This document shows positions 19,837 to 32,287 of a stretch of 64,000 nt of DNA, piece by piece. The stretch lies in the NCBI GenBank assembly GCA_963921185.1, contig OY992531.1, positions 161,326,017 to 161,390,016 of the forward strand, written 5' to 3'. Position 1 is the stretch's first letter, and each line of letters starts with the position of its first letter. The notes under the pieces are model-generated. The model was not told the DNA's origin, did not search any database, and worked only from the letters and a program-made list of their open reading frames with translations. This stretch comes from Dasysyrphus tricinctus (taxonomy: Eukaryota > Arthropoda > Insecta > Diptera > Syrphidae). The position numbers and the translations under genes are program-made.

Positions 19837-22192
19837 TACAAGAATACCTAAACTAATTCGTACAGTGCATGTGAACTAAACCTAAAGGAAATATTTTAAA
19901 CCTACCTCAACGTCATAAATACCTAAGTTCAAACTAAACAAGAGTGCTTACTGTGCAACATAAAAAGAAATAAAACTAGAAAATCAAGTGCTATATATTG
20001 TGAGCCACTAAAGCCACCTACGCCTACAGAATCCTGAATTATACCGCCCCCCCTCTGCTCCCCTCAAGCTAAACCATCCAAACGACTACGTATTTTAATA
20101 CATATACGAAATAAAACAAAAAATATGTACTTACTTACCCATTAAAATCTTACCCTAAAAAAAAAAGATTACTACATAAAAACAACAATAAAAAAAAACA
20201 CAGAAATAGTGAATCCTAAAAAGAACCTATGCAGAAAGACAAAAAAAGGAAAACCCAGTGTTAATACCTACCTGAAGACTAGACGAAAACGATACCACAC
20301 TTACCTGAAGAACAAGTCAACACACCTGTATCAATTCGACATCCTGAATATCATCAACTTACCGGAAGAAACGTAGGAGGAGCTGACTTCCCTGTAAAAA
20401 AAAAGGGTATCCCTTGTGTACCATATGCCTAAACCCCTATCAAACCAATACTTGTGTCTATTCCCTCTTCCAACCTTTCCTATCGTGTCTAATGTGTCGT
20501 ATTAGTGTTAAATTATAAGTGAAATTTGTAAAGAAAACAATAGCTAATTAAGTGGCCAAATGATAATAATTGATTAGTAGAGAAAACAAAAATAAAGAGA
20601 AATGTAAAGCTAAGTATTGAAAAAAAGATAGTACCTAAATAAAAAAAAAAGAAGTAACAAAAAAAAATTTAAAAAAAAATTAAAGAAATGTATCAAATCC
20701 AATTTAATTAATTAAAATTTCAAAAAAAAATTGATAGTGAAACAGATTAAGCTTAACCTAGACCCATTTTCCAAAACAAAACAAAACATAAATTTATATA
20801 AATTACAGTGACATCAAACCAAGACAACGAAACTCCAGAGTGGTGCACTACCTTTGGCAGATGGAATTGCAAAGTAAGTTGTTTATTTAAAAAAAAAAAT
20901 ATAAAAAAACTATATATACATGTGTATAATCATAAATCTATTTTCTTTACATTCATTTGTTTTGATTTGGGAGTGGTTATTGGGAAGGTTTTGCCCAAGT
21001 CACACAATTAAAACTTTGCTAAGCAAAATAAAACTTAATACATAAACAAACGTAAATACAAAAAAAAAAAGAGAAAAAAAAACAATTAGAGTCAGAGTAA
21101 TATTGGGATTTTTTAGAATATACGAATTTAAATAAAAAAGAAAGTGATTCAATTTGTAAACAATAACTACGATCTTGATTTGTTAGAATTATATGGTTAC
21201 CAACACTGCCAAAATAAGTTTGAATTATAATTGGACCATTTATAGTCAGTTAATTATTTAATCAATGAAAAATTATTTTAGTTTGTATATGTGCATATCA
21301 GAATCATATGGTTGCCAATCTTGCCGTAACGGTGATGTTAATAAAAAAATATATATATACAGCAGTTAGTAATATTATAGATTAAAATTATAAATTTATT
21401 CATTTGATTATAAATAATTTGTAGATTTAAGATAATCATTCTCATTTTTACCTTTTTCTCAATTTGGCCTTCTAATAAAATTTGTTAAGTTTTTTAATTT
21501 TAACCGAAATTTTGTCTTATCCTTTGATGAGTGGAGGTTGAATACTTAGATGGGAAGTCGTTTTTGGATTCGAATTATGTATTTAACATTGGCAGGATTT
21601 GGGCTAAGTAAAATGGAATAAATTTCCTGGTCATCGGTGGAGGTGAACCATAGAAGAGAGGATGGCCAGAGTATGAAGACGGGGTAAGCTAGTATATGAT
21701 AGGTTAGGGGCTACTGCCCAAACTTGGAGGACGCAGTAGCCATGGTGGTATCATAGTGATACAAGGGTGGGCAAATCCTCCAGAGGGTCAACTACACCTT
21801 CGACCCTCCCCCATATTGGAATCACACCCCCTCCTTTCAGGACGAATTCGGGCTCAACTTTTTGTTGAACCTAAATTATCGCGTTTTTTCTCTACTCGGC
21901 ATGAAAAAAAATCGTAACAACGGTTCAGTGCTGCGGTGGCAAGGATCCCCCCTCCGAAGAGCTCAGCCGTGCTTGAAGCAAGCATGCCACGCTGCCGTAG
22001 CCTGAACACCCTCTTCTTCCTGCTGCCAGGATCAGCCTCGTGTTCCTGTAAGCATGGGATTGTAATGGTGGTAAGGGAAGGCGAGGTTAAGGACTCCTGA
22101 ATTGGTCTATGGCTGTTGGGTTTACACCTTTCCGTGGAAGGTCACAGTACTTAGTTTTGGAGTCCGACCGATTGACACCTCGGTTCGTTACA
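19837..22192. other. Right half of the LTR-like element, unit A (copies at 24423-26775 and 29040-31393)
   Basis: 2.3 kb without an open gene: A-rich at 20580-20760, with AATAAA-like signals. One exon-like block at 20809-20873 lies between an ACAG and a GTAAGT. The last 400 bp are GC-richer (CCCCTCCGAAGAGCTCAGCC region). Confidence 0.5.
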
Positions 22193-22365
22193 CCGATTAT
22201 GTTGATGTTTATAACTCAAACGATGAACTTATAAGCGAAGGATTGTGGAGAAGTGAAGCTACTCCGCTTACAAACTGCCGACATGTGGGTTCAAACAACT
22301 CCTCTGCAAATGCATTGCAAATGAGAGACGAATTAAAAAGATATTTGAACGCTAATAAAATTTAG
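22193..22365 (+). pseudogene. Harbinger transposase, C-terminal segment (array copy A)
   Basis: Continues the Harbinger frame after the LTR-like insert: YVDVYNSNDELISEGLWRSE, then a GSNNSSANALQMRDELKRYL block and stop at 22363-22365. The G(L/E)WR and N..A.QMRD..... motifs are the usual Harbinger C-terminus. The reading frame upstream of 22193 belongs to the inserted element, so the longer open frame starting at 22102 is chimeric. Confidence 0.8.
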
Positions 22366-22496
22366 TTATTGAAAGTATTTATTAAATACATACATATATG
22401 TACATATTTTGAATCAATTACTTGAATAAATATTTTTATAATATACGAACAGGAAATGATCTACAAGCTCTGAGTTTATTATTTCAAAAATGATTT

Positions 22497-22746
22497 ATAC
22501 ATGAAAGTTATGTTACTGGTGGATATAATTCCTCCTCATTTGAAAAGTAATGGTTCGATTTGGATGATTGGAACGTTCTTGAGTCCCAATTTTAGTAAAA
22601 CTCTGAATTATGAAAAAAAAATTTAAATTTGAACAAATATTTCAGAAAAAATTCACTGAGGACAATGTAATACTCATTTGCATACGAAATTAGTATGAAA
22701 GTTATGGAGCTGGTGGATATAATTCCTCCTCATTTGAAAAGTAGAT
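22497..22746. repeat. 190-bp tandem repeat interrupted by Gypsy (unit A; also 27080-27362 and 31700-31980)
   Basis: The phrase GTGGATATAATTCCTCCTCA with following CATTTGAAAAGTA recurs about every 190 bp, one and a bit periods per unit. It continues beyond the Gypsy element at 37057-37400. Gypsy sits directly after GAAAAGTA in the second period. Confidence 0.75.
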
Positions 22747-23584
22747 AATTAATATGATTTTATGGGTTCAGTAAAACTCAATCAATTAACAATAGTAATT
22801 CATTTAATATTAATTAATAGCAAAATTATAAAAACTAGAAAGTATATACGTATTAATTTACAATTATAAAATATTCAAGAATGGTTGAGTAGGCAGAAGA
22901 ACTAGTCACGTTGACGGCTGGATAGAGAAGAAAACCTCCAAACATGTGGCCGGAAAATAACATTCATTATGACGAAGTGCATTCAGCAATAATTATCGTC
23001 AATAAGTTTATGGCTGTTTCGTGGAACTGTCAAACTCAACAGCTCCCCCAGACTTATTCAGAACCAAACGTGATTCTTCTATTCCTTAAGCGATGAGAAC
23101 GTCTTGATCTTGATCGAGTAGAAACTTGTTGCTGATGCTCTGAATTCGATAGCTCCTCATTAAAAATGGGATCAGATCTTCGCTCCGACCCTGGGTACTC
23201 CAAAACGCTTCTCTTTAATATTGGATTCGATAAACTGTCAGTCGATGAGAGTTCAATCACAGGCGTAGACTTTGGACTCTCAAATACAATGGAGTCTTCA
23301 CATGGCGGTTGTGTTGATGGCAAAGGTGAATGTGAAGACTGGGACGGTCGAAAATTAGATGAGGATGATGGCAACTGTGATGGCGATGGCGGAGACCGTG
23401 GTGATGAAATCAGGCTTTCTGAAGTTAATGAAGAATATGGATTAGTACAATTATGGTTATTACTTGCCTCAACACTTGGTGCATCATCTTTATGATTTGA
23501 AACTGTTCGGGCACGGATTTGGTTTTGGTGACGACGCCAGGTACCAAGATTGGTTTGCACTTGATACATTTTCCTTCCCATTGA
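22747..23584 (-). mobile_element. Gypsy 3' end, array copy A (LTR plus integrase tail)
   Basis: Minus strand. The LTR is at 22747-23041, a polypurine tract (GGGGGAGC on the minus strand) lies next to it, and the last 175 codons of the integrase frame are at 23054-23584. They read GRKMYQVQTNLGTWRRHQNQ and then a Ser/Pro-rich tail ending SRSRRSHRLRNRR. It is cut at the array junction and lacks the rest of Pol. Confidence 0.88.
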
Positions 23585-23598
23585 TTTGCAATTTAACC

Positions 23599-24317
23599 AT
23601 GGATCGTCTTACAAATGAACAACGCTTGCAAATTATTGAATTTTACTATCAAAATTCGTGCTCGGTTCGAAATGTTCATCGCGCGCTGCTTCCATTTTAT
23701 GGTCGGCATTCTCAACCTTCTGAGCAGTCTATTCGGAAGATTGTGACCAAATTTCGCACCAAATTTACTTTGTTGAAGAAGCATTGCAACAGCTACCAAT
23801 GCATCCCGAAAAAGCCACTGTTTGGTGCGGTTTATGGGCCGGCGGCATTATTGGGCCATATTTCTTCAAAGATGATGCGAATCGCAGCGTTACTGTCAAT
23901 GGTGAACGCTACCGAGCGATGATAACAAACTTTTTTTTGCCCGAAATGGAAGTTCTTGACTTGCATGATATGTGGTTTCAACAAGACGGTGCCACATGCC
24001 ACACAGCACGCGAAACAATGGCGCAATTGCGAGGCGAGTTTGGTGAACAGTTAATTTCACGTTTCGGGCCGGTCAATTGGCCGCCTAGATCGTGCGATTT
24101 GACACCATTAGATTATTTTTTGTGGGGGTATGTCAAGGCTAATGTCTATAGGGACAAGCCCGCTTCGATTGACGCACTGGAAGCCAACATCCATGCATTC
24201 ATTCGTGAGATACCGGCTGATATGTGTGAAAGAGTATGCCAAAATTGGACTCAGCGGATGGGCTACCTGAGACGCAGCCGCGGTCAACATTTGCATGAAA
24301 TTATCTTTAAACATTAA
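23599..24317 (+). pseudogene. Mariner transposase with central deletion (array copy B)
   Basis: Translates identically to copy A at 19014-19732, including the deletion junction. It lacks the mariner left end, because the unit starts at the TTTG 14 bp before the ATG. It is preceded directly by Gypsy integrase sequence in the other orientation. Confidence 0.88.
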
Positions 24318-26775
24318 ATTGCAAGGTTCAAACTATCGATTCAAATAAATATTTCATTCATTTTTTCGAATTTTTTGTGTTTTTTTTTTTTTAAGTTCTA
24401 AACCTCTTAAAAAATCACCCGTTACAAGAATACCTAAACTAATTCGTACAGTGCATGTGAACTAAACCTAAAGGAAATATTTTAAACCTACCTCAACGTC
24501 ATAAATACCTAAGTTCAAACTAAACAAGAGTGCTACTGTGCAACATAAAAAGAAATAAAACTAGAAAATCAAGTGCTATATATTGTGAGCCACTAAAGCC
24601 ACCTACGCCTACAGAATCCTGAATTATACCGCCCCCCCTCTGCTCCCCTCAAGCTAAACCATCCAAACGACTACGTATTTTAATACATATACGAAATAAA
24701 ACAAAAAAATATGTACTTACTTACCCATTAAAATCTTACCCTAAAAAAAAAAGATTACTACATAAAAACAACAATAAAAAAAAACACAGAAATAGTGAAT
24801 CCTAAAAAGAACCTATGCAGAAAGACAAAAAAAGGAAAACCCAGTGTTAATACCTACCTGAAGACTAGACGAAAACGATACCACACTTACCTGAAGAACA
24901 AGTCAACACACCTGTATCAATTCGACATCCTGAATATCATCAACTTACCGGAAGAAACGTAGGAGGAGCTGACTTCCCTGTAAAAAAAAGGGTATCCCTT
25001 GTGTACCATATGCCTAAACCCCTATCAAACCAATACTTGTGTCTATTCCCTCTTCCAACCTTTCCTATCGTGTCTAATGTGTCGTATTAGTGTTAAATTA
25101 TAAGTGAAATTTGTAAAGAAAACAATAGCTAATTAAGTGGCCAAATGATAATAATTGATTAGTAGAGAAAACAAAAATAAAGAGAAATGTAAAGCTAAGT
25201 ATTGAAAAAAAGATAGTAAATAAAAAAAAAAGAAGTAACAAAAAAAAATTTAAAAAAAAATTAAAGAAATGTATCAAATCCAATTTAATTAATTAAAATT
25301 TCAAAAAAAAATTGATAGTGAAACAGATTAAGCTTAACCTAGACCCATTTTCCAAAACAAAACAAAACATAAATTTATATAAATTACAGTGACATCAAAA
25401 CCAAGACAACGAAACTCCAGAGTGGTGCACTACCTTTGGCAGATGGAATTGCAAAGTAAGTTGTTTATTTAAAAAAAAAAATATAAAAAAAACTATATAT
25501 ACATGTGTATAATCATAAATCTATTTTCTTTACATTCATTTGTTTTGATTTGGGAGTGGTTATTGGGAAGGTTTTGCCCAAGTCACACAATTAAAACTTT
25601 GCTAAGCAAAATAAAACTTAATACATAAACAAACGTAAATACAAAAAAAAAAAGAGAAAAAAAAACAATTAGAGTCAGAGTAATATTGGGATTTTTTAGA
25701 ATATACGAATTTAAATAAAAAAGAAAGTGATTCAATTTGTAAACAATAACTACGATCTTGATTTGTTAGAATTATATGGTTACCAACACTGCCAAAATAA
25801 GTTTGAATTATAATTGGACCATTTATAGTCAGTTAATTATTTAATCAATGAAAAATTATTTTAGTTTGTATATGTGCATATCAGAATCATATGGTTGCCA
25901 ATCTTGCCGTAACGGTGATGTTAATAAAAAAATATATATATACAGCAGTTAGTAATATTATAGATTAAAATTATAAATTTATTCATTTGATTATAAATAA
26001 TTTGTAGATTTAAGATAATCATTCTCATTTTTACCTTTTTCTCAATTTGGCCTTCTAATAAAATTTGTTAAGTTTTTTAATTTTAACCGAAATTTTGTCT
26101 TATCCTTTGATGAGTGGAGGTTGAATACTTAGATGGGAAGTCGTTTTTGGATTCGAATTATGTATTTAACATTGGCAGGATTTGGGCTAAGTAAAATGGA
26201 ATAAATTTCCTGATCATCGGTGGAGGTGAACCATAGAAGAGAGGATGGCCAGAGTATGAAGACGGGGTAAGCTAGTATATGATAGGTTAGGGGCTACTGC
26301 CCAAACTTGGAGGACGCAGTAGCCATGGTGGTATCATAGTGATACAAGGGTGGGCAAATCCTCCAGAGGGTCAACTACACCTTCGACCCTCCCCCATATT
26401 GGAATCACACCCCCTCCTTTCAGGACGAATTCGGGCTCAACTTTTTGTTGAACCTAAATTATCGCGTTTTTTCTCTACTCGGCATGAAAAAAAATCGTAA
26501 CAACGGTTCAGTGCTGCGGTGGCAAGGATCCCCCCTCCGACGAGCTCAGCCGTGCTTGAAGCAAGCATGCCACGCTGCCGTAGCCTGAACACCCTCTTCT
26601 TCCTGCTGCCAGGATCAGCCTCGTGTTCCTGTAAGCATGGGATTGTAATGGTGGTAAGGGAAGGCGAGGTTAAGGACTCCTGAATTGGTCTATGGCTGTT
26701 GGGTTTACACCTTTCCGTGGAAGGTCACAGTACTTAGTTTTGGAGTCCGACCGATTGACACCTCGGTTCGTTACA

Positions 26776-26948
26776 CCGATTATGTTGATGTTTATAACTC
26801 AAACGATGAACTTATAAGCGAAGGATTGTGGAGAAGTGAAGCTACTCCGCTTACAAACTGCCGACATGTGGGTTCAAACAACTCCTCTGCAAATGCATTG
26901 CAAATGAGAGACGAATTAAAAAGATATTTGAACGCTAATAAAATTTAG
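26776..26948 (+). pseudogene. Harbinger transposase C-terminus (array copy B)
   Basis: Same protein sequence as at 22193-22365. It is detached from the rest of the transposase because unit B contains no other Harbinger segment. Confidence 0.8.
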
Positions 26949-27362
26949 TTATTGAAAGTATTTATTAAATACATACATATATGTACATATTTTGAATCAA
27001 TTACTTGAATAAATATTTTTATAATATACGAACAGGAAATGATCTACAAGCTCTGAGTTTATTATTTCAAAAATGATTTATACAAAAAAATTAGAATAAC
27101 TTTCATGCGACGTCGTATGAAAGTTATGTTACTGGTGGATATAATTCCTCCTCATTTGAAAAGTAATGGTTCGATTTGGATGATTGGAACGTTCTTGAGT
27201 CCCAATTTTAGTAAAACTCTGAATTATGAAAAAAAAATTTAAATTTGAACAAATATTTCAGAAAAAATTCACTGAGGACAATGTAATACTCATTTGCATA
27301 CGAAATTAGTATGAAAGTTATGGAGCTGGTGGATATAATTCCTCCTCATTTGAAAAGTAGAT

Positions 27363-28200
27363 AATTAATATGATTTTATGGGTTCAGTAAAACTCAATCA
27401 ATTAACAATAGTAATTCATTTAATATTAATTAATAGCAAAATTATAAAAACTAGAAAGTATATACGTATTAATTTACAATTATAAAATATTCAAGAATGG
27501 TTGAGTAGGCAGAAGAACTAGTCACGTTGACGGCTGGATAGAGAAGAAAACCTCCAAACATGTGGCCGGAAAATAACATTCATTATGACGAAGTGCATTC
27601 AGCAATAATTATCGTCAATAAGTTTATGGCTGTTTCGTGGAACTGTCAAACTCAACAGCTCCCCCAGACTTATTCAGAACCAAACGTGATTCTTCTATTC
27701 CTTAAGCGATGAGAACGTCTTGATCTTGATCGAGTAGAAACTTGTTGCTGATGCTCTGAATTCGATAGCTCCTCATTAAAAATGGGATCAGATCTTCGCT
27801 CCGACCCTGGGTACTCCAAAACGCTTCTCTTTAATATTGGATTCGATAAACTGTCAGTCGATGAGAGTTCAATCACAGGCGTAGACTTTGGACTCTCAAA
27901 TACAATGGAGTCTTCACATGGCGGTTGTGTTGATGGCAAAGGTGAATGTGAAGACTGGGACGGTCGAAAATTAGATGAGGATGATGGCAACTGTGATGGC
28001 GATGGCGGAGACCGTGGTGATGAAATCAGGCTTTCTGAAGTTAATGAAGAATATGGATTAGTACAATTATGGTTATTACTTGCCTCAACACTTGGTGCAT
28101 CATCTTTATGATTTGAAACTGTTCGGGCACGGATTTGGTTTTGGTGACGACGCCAGGTACCAAGATTGGTTTGCACTTGATACATTTTCCTTCCCATTGA
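27363..28200 (-). mobile_element. Gypsy 3' end, array copy B (LTR plus integrase tail)
   Basis: LTR 27363-27657 and integrase C-terminal codons 27670-28200, same content as copy A. It ends at the second array junction. Confidence 0.88.
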
Positions 28201-28214
28201 TTTGCAATTTAACC

Positions 28215-28933
28215 ATGGATCGTCTTACAAATGAACAACGCTTGCAAATTATTGAATTTTACTATCAAAATTCGTGCTCGGTTCGAAATGTTCATCGCGC
28301 GCTGCTTCCATTTTATGGTCGGCATTCTCAACCTTCTGAGCAGTCTATTCGGAAGATTGTGACCAAATTTCGCACCAAATTTACTTTGTTGAAGAAGCAT
28401 TGCAACAGCTACCAATGCATCCCGAAAAAGCCACTGTTTGGTGCGGTTTATGGGCCGGCGGCATTATTGGGCCATATTTCTTCAAAGATGATGCGAATCG
28501 CAGCGTTACTGTCAATGGTGAACGCTACCGAGCGATGATAACAAACTTTTTTTTGCCCGAAATGGAAGTTCTTGACTTGCATGATATGTGGTTTCAACAA
28601 GACGGTGCCACATGCCACACAGCACGCGAAACAATGGCGCAATTGCGAGGCGAGTTTGGTGAACAGTTAATTTCACGTTTCGGGCCGGTCAATTGGCCGC
28701 CTAGATCGTGCGATTTGACACCATTAGATTATTTTTTGTGGGGGTATGTCAAGGCTAATGTCTATAGGGACAAGCCCGCTTCGATTGACGCACTGGAAGC
28801 CAACATCCATGCATTCATTCGTGAGATACCGGCTGATATGTGTGAAAGAGTATGCCAAAATTGGACTCAGCGGATGGGCTACCTGAGACGCAGCCGCGGT
28901 CAACATTTGCATGAAATTATCTTTAAACATTAA
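28215..28933 (+). pseudogene. Mariner transposase with central deletion (array copy C)
   Basis: Third copy, again with the same translated sequence and the same deletion. Its right end is at 29039. It is followed by the third copy of the LTR-like element's right half. Confidence 0.88.
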
Positions 28934-31393
28934 ATTGCAAGGTTCAAACTATCGATTCAAATAAATATTTCATTCATTTTTTCGAATTTTTTGTGTTTTT
29001 TTTTTTTTTAAGTTCTAAACCTCTTAAAAAATCACCCGTTACAAGAATACCTAAACTAATTCGTACAGTGCATGTGAACTAAACCTAAAGGAAATATTTT
29101 AAACCTACCTCAACGTCATAAATACCTAAGTTCAAACTAAACAAGAGTGCTACTGTGCAACATAAAAAGAAATAAAACTAGAAAATCAAGTGCTATATAT
29201 TGTGAGCCACTAAAGCCACCTACGCCTACAGAATCCTGAATTATACCGCCCCCCCTCTGCTCCCCTCAAGCTAAACCATCCAAACGACTACGTATTTTAA
29301 TACATATACGAAATAAAACAAAAAAATATGTACTTACTTACCCATTAAAATCTTACCCTAAAAAAAAAAGATTACTACATAAAAACAACAATAAAAAAAA
29401 ACACAGAAATAGTGAATCCTAAAAAGAACCTATGCAGAAAGACAAAAAAAGGAAAACCCAGTGTTAATACCTACCTGAAGACTAGACGAAAACGATACCA
29501 CACTTACCTGAAGAACAAGTCAACACACCTGTATCAATTCGACATCCTGAATATCATCAACTTACCGGAAGAAACGTAGGAGGAGCTGACTTCCCTGTAA
29601 AAAAAAAGGGTATCCCTTGTGTACCATATGCCTAAACCCCTATCAAACCAATACTTGTGTCTATTCCCTCTTCCAACCTTTCCTATCGTGTCTAATGTGT
29701 CGTATTAGTGTTAAATTATAAGTGAAATTTGTAAAGAAAACAATAGCTAATTAAGTGGCCAAATGATAATAATTGATTAGTAGAGAAAACAAAAATAAAG
29801 AGAAATGTAAAGCTAAGTATTGAAAAAAAGATAGTAAATAAAAAAAAAAGAAGTAACAAAAAAAAATTTAAAAAAAAATTAAAGAAATGTATCAAATCCA
29901 ATTTAATTAATTAAAATTTCAAAAAAAAATTGATAGTGAAACAGATTAAGCTTAACCTAGACCCATTTTCCAAAACAAAACAAAACATAAATTTATATAA
30001 ATTACAGTGACATCAAAACCAAGACAACGAAACTCCAGAGTGGTGCACTACCTTTGGCAGATGGAATTGCAAAGTAAGTTGTTTATTTAAAAAAAAAAAT
30101 ATAAAAAAACTATATATACATGTGTATAATCATAAATCTATTTTCTTTACATTCATTTGTTTTGATTTGGGAGTGGTTATTGGGAAGGTTTTGCCCAAGT
30201 CACACAATTAAAACTTTGCTAAGCAAAATAAAACTTAATACATAAACAAACGTAAATACAAAAAAAAAAAGAGAAAAAAAAACAATTAGAGTCAGAGTAA
30301 TATTGGGATTTTTTAGAATATACGAATTTAAATAAAAAAGAAAGTGATTCAATTTGTAAACAATAACTACGATCTTGATTTGTTAGAATTATATGGTTAC
30401 CAACACTGCCAAAATAAGTTTGAATTATAATTGGACCATTTATAGTCAGTTAATTATTTAATCAATGAAAAATTATTTTAGTTTGTATATGTGCATATCA
30501 GAATCATATGGTTGCCAATCTTGCCGTAACGGTGATGTTAATAAAAAAATATATATATACAGCAGTTAGTAATATTATAGATTAAAATTATAAATTTATT
30601 CATTTGATTATAAATAATTTGTAGATTTAAGATAATCATTCTCATTTTTACCTTTTTCTCAATTTGGCCTTCTAATAAAATTTGTTAAGTTTTTTAATTT
30701 TAACCGAAATTTTGTCTTATCCTTTGATGAGTGGAGGTTGAATACTTAGATGGGAAGTCGTTTTTGGATTCGAATTATGTATTTAACATTGGCAGGATTT
30801 GGGCTAAGTAAAATGGAATAAATTTCCTGGTCATCGGTGGAGGTGAACCATAGAAGAGAGGATGGCCAGAGTATGAAGACGGGGTAAGCTAGTATATGAT
30901 AGGTTAGGGGCTACTGCCCAAACTTGGAGGACGCAGTAGCCATGGTGGTATCATAGTGATACAAGGGTGGGCAAATCCTCCAGAGGGTCAACTACACCTT
31001 CGACCCTCCCCCCTATTGGAATCACACCCCCTCCTTTCAGGACGAATTCGGGCTCAACTTTTTGTTGAACCTAAATTATCGCGATTTTTTCTCTACTCGG
31101 CATGAAAAAAAATCGTAACAACGGTTCAGTGCTGCGGTGGCAAGGATCCCCCCTCCGACGAGCTCAGCCGTGCTTGAAGCAAGCATGCCACGCTGCCGTA
31201 GCCTGAACACCCTCTTCTTCCTGCTGCCAGGATCAGCCTCGTGTTCCTGTAAGCATGGGATTGTAATGGTGGTAAGGGAAGGCGAGGTTAAGGACTCCTG
31301 AATTGGTCTATGGCTGTTGGGTTTACACCTTTCCGTGGAAGGTCACAGTACTTAGTTTTGGAGTCCGACCGATTGACACCTCGGTTCGTTACA

Positions 31394-31566
31394 CCGATTA
31401 TGTTGATGTTTATAACTCAAACGATGAACTTATAAGCGAAGGATTGTGGAGAAGTGAAGCTACTCCGCTTACAAACTGCCGACATGTGGGTTCAAACAAC
31501 TCCTCTGCAAATGCATTGCAAATGAGAGACGAATTAAAAAGATATTTGAACGCTAATAAAATTTAG
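31394..31566 (+). pseudogene. Harbinger transposase C-terminus (array copy C)
   Basis: Same protein sequence as at 22193-22365. It lies next to the 190-bp repeat into which the full-length Gypsy element is inserted. Confidence 0.8.
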
Positions 31567-31980
31567 TTATTGAAAGTATTTATTAAATACATACATATAT
31601 GTACATATTTTGAATCAATTACTTGAATAAATATTTTTATAATATACGAACAGGAAATGATCTACAAGCTCTGAGTTTATTATTTCAAAAATGATTTATA
31701 CAAAAAAATTAGAATAACTTTCATGCGACGTCGTATGAAAGTTATGTTACTGGTGGATATAATTCCTCCTCATTTGAAAAGTAATGGTTCGATTTGGATG
31801 ATTGGAACGTTCTTGAGTCCCAATTTTAGTAAAACTCTGAATTATGAAAAAAAAATTTTAATTTGAACAAATATTTCAGAAAAAATTCACTGAGGACAAT
31901 GTAATACTCATTTGCATACGAAATTAGTATGAAAGTTATGGAGCTGGTGGATATAATTCCTCCTCATTTGAAAAGTAGAT

Positions 31981-32275
31981 AATTAATATGATTTTATGGG
32001 TTCAGTAAAACTCAATCAATTAACAATAGTAATTCATTTAATATTAATTAATAGCAAAATTATAAAAACTAGAAAGTATATACGTATTAATTTACAATTA
32101 TAAAATATTCAAGAATGGTTGAGTAGGCAGAAGAACTAGTCACGTTGACGGCTGGATAGAGAAGAAAACCTCCAAACATGTGGCCGGAAAATAACATTCA
32201 TTATGACGAAGTGCATTCAGCAATAATTATCGTCAATAAGTTTATGGCTGTTTCGTGGAACTGTCAAACTCAACA
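31981..32275 (-). repeat. Gypsy 3' LTR
   Basis: 295 bp. On the minus strand it begins TGTTGAGTTTGACAG after the polypurine tract and ends CATATTAATT. The same sequence occurs at 22747-23041, 27363-27657 and 36758-37056. Confidence 0.88.
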
Positions 32276-32287
32276 GCTCCCCCAGAC

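Larger units (their letters stand above)
18432..22192. mobile_element. LTR-like insertion in Harbinger, TGTGGG...TTACA, CCGA duplication
   Basis: Begins TGTGGGATATAGCACC and ends TTCGTTACA, with CCGA duplicated at 18428-18431 and 22193-22196. Removing it restores the Harbinger frame exactly. Without the nested mariner it is about 2.8 kb. TG...CA ends and a 4-bp duplication suggest an LTR retrotransposon product. There is no pol gene and I found no internal LTR repeat, so it may be a very long solo LTR or a non-autonomous element. Its right half (from the mariner on) is repeated in the array. Confidence 0.55.
10360..22365 (+). mobile_element. PIF/Harbinger element, its transposase gene spread over 12 kb by later insertions
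   Basis: Five stretches on the plus strand (10360-10460, 12280-12755, 14911-15377, 18333-18431, 22193-22365) are consecutive parts of one Harbinger transposase. The gaps are a Transib-like element, a foldback, a Penelope pair and an LTR-like element. Each has short direct repeats at its edges. At the first, third and fourth insertions the transposase frame reads on if one duplication and the insert are ignored. The gene already carried stops (one near 15346, one near 18404) and a shift near 14920, so it was inactive. The Harbinger terminal repeats were not identified. Confidence 0.85.

Noticed and set aside
22102..22192. First part of the 87-codon open frame (MVYGCWVYTFPWKV) as Harbinger protein
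   Set aside because: These codons lie in the LTR-like insert. The CCGA duplication shows Harbinger coding resumes only at 22193. The same applies to 26685-26775 and 31303-31393.
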